64,000 bases of DNA, from NCBI GenBank assembly GCA_025765615.1, contig JAIVFJ010000127.1:1-64000 (forward strand). The letters are read 5' to 3'. The DNA comes from Zopfochytrium polystomum (lineage: Eukaryota; Chytridiomycota; Chytridiomycetes; Chytridiales; Chytridiaceae). The translations under genes and the position numbers were made by a program. Shown in pieces: positions 21,153-31,229 of the stretch; position 1 is the first letter of the stretch, and each line of letters starts with the position of its first letter. The notes under the pieces are model-generated. The model searched no databases, had not been told where the DNA came from, and saw only the letters and a list, made by a program, of their open reading frames with translations.

Positions 21153-24031
21153 TTAAACGTTTTTTTTGTAAAACTTCCTGAACAGCGGGTTCCGCTTCTT
21201 CTCCAAGGCAAGCTGCTTGGCTTTCTCGCCCGCGGGCCGCTTCCCGCGTCCCTTGCCTTTGTCCGTAGAAGATGCTCCTGTAAAACCAAGGTCATCTTCC
21301 CTCGCCTCAATTTCTTCCTCGTCTCCCGCGTTTTCTTCCGCCTTTAGTAGCATATTTAGCAGGTCTGCCTGATCTTTTTTCGAGTAATAGGCCAATTCTG
21401 ACATTTCCTCCTCAGGAATAAGATCTTTGATGCTGGAAATAACCTGATTCGAAGAAAGTCAATCAGATTGAACTCATTATTTCTCTATAGACCATACCTT
21501 ATATTGGTATCCTTGATCAATCAAAAAGCGTTTCCGCTTGTCTGAAAAAGCTACTTCATCGGTGTCTTGGCTAACGAGTGTGAAGAAACGCGATCGGAAG
21601 CCCTCTTCATTTCTACGCTTCGCACGAAGAATTCGACCCATACGCTGGGCTTCTTGCCGCCGCGAACCGAATTGAGAGCTAATCTGAATAAGGCAGGTGG
21701 CTTCTGGAAGATCGAGCGAGGTGTCTCCGACTTTTGAAAGGAAAATCGTTTGAAACGATGGATGGCCATTTCGAAAATAGTTCAAGATGGACATGCGCTC
21801 CTTCTCTTGGGTTTTGCCGTAAATGAAAGGCTTCTTCATTTTGTGGGCGTAGTGCTGTGTGCGGGTGAAAACATTAGACCGAGAGCAAAATTGCAGCTTC
21901 AACACTCACCCGAAGAGCGTAGACATTGTCGGAGAAAACAATGATTTTGTCCCCAGCTGCTTCACGGGTGCGAATGAGATATTGAGCTACCATGAACTTT
22001 ATAGGATTCATCACGCACAGCAGCCGTCTCTTCCGTGGCGATAAGCGCATGTAGTGATGGTAAAAGTCACCAGTCATGGGACACCAAATCTCTGTCGCCT
22101 AAGTGAACATGCATCAATGTCAAAAGTGAATACAAGCAAAATCAAAAATGAAAAAAGTTACCTCGACTTTAGCTATGTGACCACGACCAGCGAGATCCAT
22201 CCAATTCGCCTCGTACAGCTTCGGCCCAATCAGGAAGTTTAAATCCGCGATCTTTTCGTCCTCTCGAACCAGCGTGGCCGTGAGGCCCAGCTTTGTGTGT
22301 GCTGCAACAGTGGTCAAGACCCGTCTAAAAACGTTGGCGGGGACGACATGCACTTCGTCCAAAATAAGAAGACCCCATTCTCGAGAATTGATAAACTCTA
22401 TCATCTTCCCAGTTTCCCATGAGCGAGTTCCGGAATGCGTAATCATGGTATAGGTCGAGACTACAATGCCCGACTCTCCCGCGAACTTTCGAACCGTTGC
22501 AAATTAGGTCCGAATTTTTGATATTTGATGAGGTGTCAATAAGCCTACCTTTGCTTTGGACTGGGAAGTGAACTTGGCGATTCGATCTTCGCTGATCGTT
22601 GACCAGTGCCGAAATTCATTCGCCCATTGCTCCACCGAAATGCTGCGCGATTTGGTCAGCTTTTGGCAACATCAACACAGAACATTCCTCTTTGGTACTT
22701 ACGCATTTGTGCATAGAACCAGTGTGCTCTTCTTAACTGTACATGCAGCAGTGATTCCGACCAAGGTTTTTCCTGCGCCGGTCGGCAGAACAATGATTCC
22801 CGACCGTGCGCGTCCGCCGCCGCCGCCAAACATCTTGCTGAGACTTTTTTCCTGGTAGTCACGGATCATACACCGCGGTGACAGGTCAATGTCCAGGTTT
22901 GGGTTAACGTCATCGTGTCGGAAATCGTATTCCTCCATAAGCGGATAGTCCAACTCCGTACATCTTTTCTTTACATCTTCCACACGGGCTTTCTCGATCT
23001 CAAATGATTGGGCAAAGTCGGCCTCTCCGTCTGCGTCGGCGTCGTCATCTGCCTGGTCCAGGAAAATCACTGCACCGAAAGCCGTGTCGTCAAGGGCAGC
23101 ATTGGCCGGTGTTGTGGCTGCCGCGATGTTCGCTTCGGTCGGCGCGGCTCTGGAAGCTCCCTGGGCCGATGGAAGCAGAGACTTTGGCTTTGACAGCAGG
23201 GAAGTCGATCCATTCATGTTGTCGTCCTGCCGGACAAGTCGAGCTTCGCTGATGACCTGATCTTTCAAGAGCAGCCGCAAGATCTCGGGGTACGACGACT
23301 CCAGAAAGTATCTGAAAGACGGTACCAAGCGCAAATTGAGGAAAATGGCAGAGTGAGCACAGCAGGTGGGCCAGCCCATTTTACCTGTTGTGCTTCAGAA
23401 CCAATTTGACTTTGCCGTACGAAAGGGTACAGTCCTTAATGAACCTGATCACCCTTTCGGGCAGTTTAACTTTCGAGTAGCGCTCCAAGACCTCGAGCAG
23501 GATGTTTGTTTCCATCCCTACAGAGACCGCGGCGTAGAGGGAATAGGTCGTCAATCGGTACTCGTGGACGCGGGCCGGCCGCGAAACCGGCTCAGCAATG
23601 GTAATGAGAAAGTCCTGGGCGGGGGCGGCGAGCGGCGAGAAGGCCTCGAGGAGGATTTTGCCGTCGTCGGCGACCCAGAGGGGCCGCGTGTGGGCGTCGG
23701 GCTTCAGGCTCTGGAACGAGTAGTCTGTTCCCGAGGGCGGTTCGAAAAACTGCGTGGCCAGATCGCGGATGATGCCCTCGCGGTTGGGCTCACCGGGGAT
23801 GACGAGCATGCTGGCCTTTTTGGGTATGATCACCTCGCGCTCCCGCACGATGGGGACGATCTCGGCGGGGTGCTCGTCCTCTGGCCGCTCCATTTTGGCG
23901 TCCACCGTCATCATCTCCTGCTTGATGCCCTCGTCGTAAAGCTCGCTGTTCTCCTGCTTGATCTTGAGCTTCTTCCGCTCCGACATGCCGGCGTACTGGC
24001 CGCCGCCGGCCGCCCGCTTGTACTGGGACAT
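21153..24031 (-). CDS. SSL2: TFIIH helicase XPB/Ssl2
   Basis: 3'-5' DNA translocase of TFIIH, needed for promoter opening and nucleotide excision repair. Exons in transcript order 24031-23385, 23311-22703, 22642-22549, 22485-22162, 22098-21910, 21854-21498, 21443-21153; 836 residues, near yeast Ssl2. The N-terminal damage-recognition region reads [18 protein letters not shown]. Motifs: Walker A PTGAGKT, DEVH box, TATLVRED (including the RED motif) and motif [12 protein letters not shown]. The Lys/Arg-rich end resembles other XPBs. The frame stays open for 97 codons upstream to an ATG at 24322, but that stretch has no family resemblance and lies outside the normal size, so ATG 24031 ([10 protein letters not shown]) was chosen. 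Confidence 0.98.
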
Positions 24032-24585
24032 GATGCGGCAAGCGTCTCGTGACAAGTCAGCCAGCAACCAAGGAGTTCCGTTTCGATTGGAATGAGACAG
24101 AAACAAAACTGTCGGACTTTCCGTCCAAGGCCTGTTGATATTGAGCACAGTTCTTCTTGCCCGTAACTTTGCAGCAATGATAACCTCTTCCTTCAAATAT
24201 TGCCTGCCTCCACCAGCTCCATAGTTGGATGTTGGAAGTTGGATTGATTTTTCTGACACAGGCCTGCCATAATACCAGTCAAATACTGGCAAAGCGCTGA
24301 AGCCTTGGGTACGGTGGCCCATTTAGATGACAGAAAAATCGGGAGCGAGCGGCAAGTCGTTGCTCACTGAGACGCTGCGCGATGAACGGTGGTGGGATGG
24401 TAGGATGATCTTTCGGGTCGTCCCGCACACATTCCTTCCAACCAGCTTTACGGAAAACATGTTTTATTACTACAATACTGTTTTTATTTTGGGGTTTTCG
24501 AAACACTTTGTGGAGAACTGATGCATGCAGAGAGTTAGAACTTCAGAGAGGGAAAAAATGGATGCAAAAAGGAGGTGCAACAGCT
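24032..24585. other. intergenic with open frame continuous with XPB
   Basis: Minus-strand frame continuous with XPB from 24322 down to 24032 (97 codons, no stop). Probably 5' UTR read by chance, or an alternative N-terminus. The rest is the 3' flank of the RRM gene. Confidence 0.5.
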
Positions 24586-27519
24586 TCACTCAGACTCCTC
24601 CCTCAAAGCCGTCAACAGCGACACGTTCTCTCCAACTGGCGCCCCACCGCCGCCGCCGTAGATATCCGCCACGCCTATGGGTTGCGGCTGGGCCGCCAGA
24701 AACACCATACCCTGTCCTTGTGGCCCCTGTACGTAGTATCCCGTCGGGGCAATCCCTGCGCCCATCCCCGGACCGAGCGGTGGTGGGCCGGCCGGTGCCC
24801 ATCCGTATGGTGGCTGAAACTGCTGCTGCGGCTGCGGCTGCTGCTGCTGCGGTGGAAGCGGAGGCGGGGGCGGCGGCGGCTGCTGTATAAACTGCGGGGC
24901 GGGGATCGCAGGTCCGTATGGGGAAGGAACCATCACGAACGGAACATGCGGATTCACCTGCGGGTGTTGCGCCGGTTGCGGGAGAAACGGCGACGGCTGC
25001 TGCGCAAACGAGGCGGGAGGCGCAAGAAACGGCAAGGGCTGCTGGCGCTGCTGGGGTACGGCCATCAGACTGGGCGGTGGTGCGGCCGACTGCGGCGGTG
25101 CGACGGCGGCGGCGGCGAGCACCGACGACGCCTGTGACGGCGTCGGGGTGCGCCTGGACTGCTGCGGGTGGGTAGAGGAGGTCCCGCGTATCGGGGGTTG
25201 GGACTCGGATGCGGCGCCGCCGGTTCGTTGCTGTTGTTGTGGCGGCTGCTGACTGCGTGGAGGCGTTTGCGCTGCGGTTCGAGCGGGCTGCGGCTGGCTT
25301 TGAGGAGCGGACGGCGGCGAGAAGTAGGCAATAGAGACCGGGCTTGGGAAGGCTGTGCCTGCTACCGGCTGGAGGACTTGCCGGCCGTACGCGTCTACTT
25401 GCGGCGAGACAATGGGAGTCCAGGGAGAGTACACAGAATACGGTTGCGGATACCACATGGCCTGGGGAGGCTGCTGTGGCATCTGCTGGAGCACGTAAGG
25501 CGATGCAAACAATGGCGGCGGCGGGGGTTGCTGCGCATAGTACGTGGGTCCTTGACTGGGAGCTGAAGGATACCAGCCTTGGCCTGGCGGGCTGCCGTAG
25601 ACTGCTGGAGTGCCCTGCCAAAGTTGAGGTTGGCCCATTTGGGTTGAATAAGACGCCGGCTGGGCTGAAAACGATACTGCAGGCTCTTCGGAAGCAATCT
25701 CTGGTTCTTGCTCTTCCTCCTCGATCTCCGCACGAGGATCGACCTCCCTGTATTGGACTTTGATGATGCGGTCCAGCCAGCTACTGCCATTCTGATAAGT
25801 TCAAATTAGTTCTCAAAAACCCTTGCAGGATGGTACTCACCTCTTCCTCAATGGCTATCTCTGCAACCTTTTCGTCGGCATATCGAATAAACGCGAAAGC
25901 TGGTCGAGAGGCTTCCACACGTATGTTAGATGCTTACCGCAACTGCCGCATCACACAACCTACTTGGACCTCGGGGAAACCGATTCCACAGCTGAAGGCT
26001 TTCAATCTCACCGTACCTGGCGAATCTTCGGCGCAGCTCGTCCTCCGTTACTCGCTCAGGATTGATTTTGCCAATGAATATAGAATTGTAATCGACAACT
26101 CGTTCTTTGTCAATTTTCGTTGCCCTAAACTCGTACTGTAAACCGTTTATAAAAAAACAAGAAGTACAAACGCTTTACCAGTCAACTGTCCAGTTTCTGA
26201 CCCGTCGAATGGCCTTGATACTTGATAATCAGTTTTCGGTTTCCGAGACAAGAAGAAAAACTAGCGCTTTACCAGAAATGCCATGATTGCGTGTTCACGG
26301 CTGAAAAACTTTGCGAACCCGCAGCCTTTGCTGAGGCCCGTCTCTTTGTCGTGGAGAATCGACAGATGCTCGACCGGGCCATGTTCCTCCAGCTCCTCGA
26401 GGATCTCGTCATGCGAGTACTGGGCACCAAACTTTAGAAAAAGGGTGCGGTTCACCTTGGCCTGCTCAATGCGAATGGGACGATCGTCAAGAAGGCGACC
26501 GGTCGCATCTTGCATGGCGCGCTTGGCGTCGGCGATTCGCTGTGTAAGCCAAAACAGTCACGCACGGAAAGAAAGGGTGTTATTCCTACTTAGAAGTAAA
26601 ATGCGAAAGAAAAAGTCTCCACACTCAACGAAAAATTGGACAAACGCCGAAGGTCTTCCGCCCCTGTCGCGATGCAACTTCACGCTAAACAGTCTTCCCC
26701 ACGTGCTCAGAAAGGCGGTGACGCTTCTGTAGAGGTACTCGTCGCTCTTTGTGGAGTTGAGGTTGGCAACGAAAAGGCAGGCTTGCGGCATAATCATGGT
26801 GCTGTCCGGCGACGACGACGCAGCCTCAGCAGCCGATGTATCGGTGGCCGCCGACGACATCCTCGCCGCGGCACCTGCATGTGTATCGTCACTAGGGCCG
26901 GCAGCGCTGCCGGCAGCAGTGGCAGTCGACGCTCCTGCGGCGGCGGCGGCCGAAGAGGAGGCGTAGGATGTGGCCCCCAACGAGGCGAGGCGAGAGTCGC
27001 GGGCGGCCGCGCGCTCGCCAAAGCGAAGGGACGGCGAGTGGTATTCGATGGACGGAGTGCGCGACCCGAGCGGGGTGGACTGCCCGAACGCGTCCTTCTC
27101 GTCGTCGTCGTCGTCATCGTCGGCGTCGCCTCCGCGCTCCCCGCTGCGTTCGCCGTACGCGGGCTGCTCACGAAAGTCACCCGTGAAGAGCCCCGGGTCG
27201 AGGCCGCGAGAGGATGTTGGCTGCTCGTGCAGAGACTGACGCGAAGCCGGGCGCGATTGGCGGAAGGCCTCTGAGGTTAAATAAGAAAAATTGTTTTAGA
27301 GCGGCGAAAACGGGGAAAGGAGGTAAGAATTTTGTCGACGGGCAGGAGTTACGAAGAATGTTATGGGCTTTTTACCTTGAAGCTCCGGTCGCTCTTCGAC
27401 AGACTTTTCCATCGACTTGGAGCGGCCGCGAGACTAGGCAGTTGGGAAACGCGTCAGAGCATTGATTGTCTCCGAAAAAGCAGAACACGAATTCTCACCA
27501 GGACAGGCTTTGGCGGCAT
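24586..27519 (-). CDS. three-RRM RNA-binding protein, Pro/Gln-rich tail
   Basis: RNA-binding protein of 819 residues. Exons in transcript order 27519-27499, 27433-27376, 27270-26630, 26539-26273, 26213-26179, 26124-25964, 25911-25841, 25791-24586. After a disordered N-terminus with a poly-Asp run and Ala-rich stretch come RRM1 (CLFVANLN ... SAFVQFF), RRM2 (RTLFLKFG ... GCGFAKFF) and RRM3 (NSIFIGKINPER ... RPAFAFIRYAD). The last about 380 residues are Pro/Gln/Tyr-rich, a low-complexity tail of the kind found in RNP-granule proteins. Architecture resembles fungal Mip6/Mug28-type proteins, a weak guess. Exon 1 has 7 codons and exon 5 only 35 nt. The exon 6/7 junction has two possible donors (used here: GTAGGT). 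The donor after exon 3 is GTTGAG. Confidence 0.9.
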
Positions 27520-28148
27520 ATTGGTGGAAATAGTGGTCAAGAGAAGATCAAGGTCGCAAAAAAGAAGCTTGCAGTGCGAGAATGAACAGTCAGGGAGGGC
27601 ATCCCCTTCCTTTGCTTTTTATCCCCTCCAGGGTCCCTATTCCCACGCGGGGGTGGGGTCTCATTACCTGCTGCTCCTGCCATGTCGCGTAGCCGGCCTG
27701 CACTATGCTCACCAACTGCCGTAACCCCGCTCGGTACTGCAGTACAGTGCCGACCTGGAAGCTGCTGTCGCTAGTGCGCGCGAAATGCTCTGTCGGACTG
27801 GGCCGGCTGTCGTGCTTTCGACCGCGAGTAGTTGCTGGCCGTGTGGACGGGAATGGACATGACGTGTTTGGTTCACACACACGCAATTACTCGCCACTGA
27901 TGAACACCTTTGTCTAAGTAAGTGTCTGGTCCAACTGCACATGCGGGTGGGTGACAAGACAGGCAGGTGCCAAAATTTTGCTCTTTTGTTCTTTTTTTGT
28001 CCGTTTACTTTTTCCAAAATTTATTTTATAAAAAAGAGGAAAGACAAGAGCCAAAAAAGGAGACATTACTTCTTACACGAGGCAGACAAGGCGAGAGCAC
28101 GTTCGCTGCCCGCCCGCAGAAGGGCGGCGCGGCGGTGACATGCACTTT
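27520..28148. other. intergenic
   Basis: Promoter side of the RRM gene and 3' flank of the START gene. Open frames present but none family-like or splice-supported. Confidence 0.55.
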
Positions 28149-29108
28149 TTACTTCTTCTTCATGGCCTCATACAGACCACCGGCGCATGCAGGGGTCTCG
28201 GTCGCCACGAGCTTGAGGAGGGTACCCGGGACTGTGCCGTTGGGGTTCACGTGCGTAATGTACACAACTTCGGTGCCGTTGTCGACCTTCTTGAGGATCC
28301 AGGCAGCAACGGTCAGGTGTCCGCCTACAAAAGAGCGAGCAAGAGAGAAAGAAAGAGAGAGAAAGAGAGAGAGAGAGAGAAAGAGAGAGTGAGAGAGAAA
28401 GAGAGAGTGTGAGAGAGTGTGAGAGAGTGTGTGTGTGTGTGTGCGTGTGTGTGCGTGTAGGGGAGGAAGACGCGATAAAGATGCGGTCAGCGGCCTGATG
28501 CTCCGACCGTGTGTGGTGGAGAAGGATCACAGAGAAATGATCATGTCGACTTACGGACGCGGCCGTTGACGAGAGGGGTGCGGGAGTCCTCCACAGACGT
28601 CTGGACGTAGAAGATGGTGTCGCCCTCGCGGTAGACGTGGTAGGCGACTGAGAAGTCGCGGCCACTAGTTATCGGAACCAGAGCAGCGGTTAGACGTGCG
28701 GAATGCAAACGTGGCAAAAACAACGTTTCAACCAGAGGGAACAGAGGAAAGTGGTGGCGGCCCCCACTGTTCGACATCTTACCTGACGAACATGGCGCCC
28801 TTCTGGTTGGAGTGCAGGAAGCCGCCGTCGTCGTCGAATTTCTCGAGGATCTCGGCGCCCTCGAAGCGGGAGTCCCATACCTTCCGGAAGTTGGCGTCCC
28901 GCAGCTTCTCGAGGATCTCCTCTTGGGTGATGCCGACGAACGTGATCTCGCCCCAGGTGACGGGCATGTGCGTGTCGCTGACGTCCTTCGTGTAGATCTT
29001 GGTGCCCTTCGACTCGGACGAGAACTTGAATTCATCCTTTGCCGCGTAGTACGCCTTGGCCTTCTCGAAGGCGGCGTCGGTGTGGGCCTTGAAGGTGTTG
29101 TTGACCAT
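28149..29108 (-). CDS. START-domain lipid-binding protein
   Basis: Single START (StAR-related lipid transfer) domain filling nearly the whole protein, 203 residues. Exons in transcript order 29108-28783, 28664-28555, 28324-28149. The helix-grip fold pattern is visible: a KAKAYYAAKDEFKFSSESKG start, TWGEITFVGITQEEILEKL, FRKVWDSRF, GRDFSVAYHV, an SRTPLVNGRVR turn, GHLTVAAWIL, and the C-terminal helix LLKLVATETPACAGGLYEAM. No signal peptide or membrane segment, so soluble and cytosolic is likely. The ligand (sterol, phospholipid or other) cannot be told from sequence. Intron 2 holds a long GA/GT repeat. Confidence 0.92.
28336..28454. repeat. GA then GT simple repeat in START intron 2
   Basis: About 120 bp of GA-rich repeat grading into a GT run, entirely inside the intron 28325-28554. 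Confidence 0.9.
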
Positions 29109-29610
29109 GATGGTGTGGTGTGTGAGTTTGGGCAATAGGAGAATTTAGTTTTTGATTGATATGACGCACAATTTGCGAGGGGGCGCCCCATCTTTTTATG
29201 GCGCTTCCTGCAAAAGGAGAAAAACGGCTGGCCCAAAGACGTGCAGACAGATGATTTGGCTTACGCCCCTTGGACAAAACTGAAACGAGAAAACGAAGTG
29301 CAAGACAAAAAGACAAACCACGACTTTCTCTCACTTTTTGTTTCTTTCTTTCTTTGTTTCTCTCCCTTCCCACCACGTCATTCCCACCGCCCATATCAAG
29401 AATGAGAAAACAACCCTTCCACTTTGACTTCTTCCCTCCCCCAGCCCCTTCCCCGTGACCAAAAAAATTTCGCCGACCCCCATGTTCCGTCAGAAGGAGC
29501 AAACAGGAAGCACGAGACAAGCAGGAGAAGCAGCAGTGATAATCCTCTGACGTCAACCCCCCCCCCAATCTGCCCCAAACAAAAGAGCGACTAAGTCACA
29601 AAAAACAACC
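29109..29610. other. intergenic
   Basis: START promoter and bZIP 3' flank, pyrimidine-rich on the plus strand near 29330-29460. No gene seen. Confidence 0.6.
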
Positions 29611-30608
29611 TCACGAAACCTCAGCCAACCGTCGGTTAGCCTCGTCGATCATCGTGCGCATTTTCGCGAGAGACTGCTCCAGCTCTTGGGCACGCTGCTC
29701 CGCTTCTTCCCTGTCACGGTTTGCCTCCGATATAGTTTGCTTGAGGCTTTCCACGAACGCAAGCCGGCGGATGCGTGAGCGGCGCGCCGACTCCGTGTTC
29801 TTCTGGCGCTTCTCGTCGAGCTCGGCGAGAAGCACCCGAGGGTCCGATGATCGCTCCTTGCGCTTGCGGCCCACTTTGCTGCGGGCGGACGTTGCCGTTG
29901 CGGACAGCCAGGGTGAAAGTGACGACGACGAAGACAGCGAGAGCGCAGTGTATTCGCTTGCCGATGTTTGCCCTTGTCGCACAGCGGGCGAGGCTGTAAG
30001 GCTCCGGGCAGTGGACGCCGATGCCAAAACAGGGGATGGCGTTCCGATCATCGGAGAACCGTTTCCAAGAGACGCCCGAATCTTATTGACCACCCCACTC
30101 AGGTGATCGGGCACAGCGCCGTTCGCCTCTGCACACGAGAGCAAGGCCAGCGCAGTTCTGGCGTTCAGAGATACCTTGGGGCTTGGAGGGTGTGGAAGCA
30201 ATGTTGTACCGGGTGAAACTGAACTGGTCCATGCCCGAAGGGCGGAACCGTCCACTTCATTGTCATCTTCCTCTTCTTCCGAGTCCGAATCGACGGAGTG
30301 CAGAGGAACTTGAATTGAGTCGGATTGAAGCGGAGGCCTACTTATGGGTGCGCGTGCGTCGCGCCCCGCCGAAGGGAAGTGTAAAAACTCGCGAGTAGTT
30401 TTGTTCACAGAGTTGCTGCGGCCTGCTGAAAGGTTGCCGGTGGTGTCTTCATTATCGTCGAATTCATTGTCGTCGAAGAGTGGTGCGGTGAGTGATTCGC
30501 TCGTCCAATTGTCCCAGATCTACGCAAATAAACGGTGCGACTATGGTCAGAACATTGCAGAGTGGACTGAGAGTCCAAAGGCACGGAGGGGCTCACAGTA
30601 GTGTCCAT
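29611..30608 (-). CDS. bZIP transcription factor
   Basis: Basic leucine-zipper regulator of 306 residues. Exon 1 is only 12 nt (30608-30597, four codons MDTT); exon 2 is 30519-29611 and continues IWDNWTSESL. The joint is in phase with a GTGAGC donor and CGTAG acceptor. The acidic N-terminus (FDDNEFDDNED, then DSDSEEEEDDN) looks like an activation region; the middle is Ser/Thr/Pro-rich. The basic region reads KRQKNTESARRSR, matching the N-x7-R DNA-contact pattern of Gcn4/AP-1-type factors. A heptad zipper follows to the C-terminus (FVESLKQTI ... LEQSLAKMRTMI). Targets cannot be inferred. Without the tiny first exon the gene would appear to start internally at a GTG. Confidence 0.93.
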
Positions 30609-31157
30609 TTTGTTCGTTCTGATAACTGTTCAAAGAAGCCAGGAGGAATTGAGAAGAGAAACAGCGGTGGAGTTGGTCTGAATCTGCTGCGTGACAGTAA
30701 CAATAGCGGTAGATCTCTGGGCAATGACAGCAACAACAGTAGTCATTTCAAACACAGCAGCTAGGGACAACAGTGTGGGAGCCGCGAAGATGGTGGAAGA
30801 CTTGTGTTTGAAGGAGAGATAGAGATTGATTCTGGTATGCCCTGACGCCTTCTGCCTCTCTTTTTGAGTTGATGCCTGAAAGAGAAGCGAGGCGAGCACG
30901 ACAGCGAGGGAGGGTGAGCTGCTGTTGATCTGTGAGCAGGAGGGAGGATTGGGTGGTGTGTGTGCGTGCGTGCGTGTGTGTGCGTTTGCGTGGCGGTGCT
31001 GCGGCAGTGCGGGCTTCTCTCGTAGTCGATTGATCTTTTCTTTTCTTTGGCCTTCCATGCGTTCATCAATATAACCTCGGAGGGTGAATCATGCAAAAAC
31101 GTGTGAATCACCCTTCTATCGATCACACTTATGTGATTGACAAGGCCGCCACTTTGC

Positions 31158-31197
<40 letters not shown>

Positions 31198-31229
31198 ACG
31201 AAAAAACTAAAGCCCCCCCTTACAACTCT
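30609..31229. other. intergenic with A37 tract
   Basis: bZIP promoter. Pure run of 37 A at 31159-31195 and a GT-rich stretch near 30956-30990. No gene supported. Confidence 0.6.
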
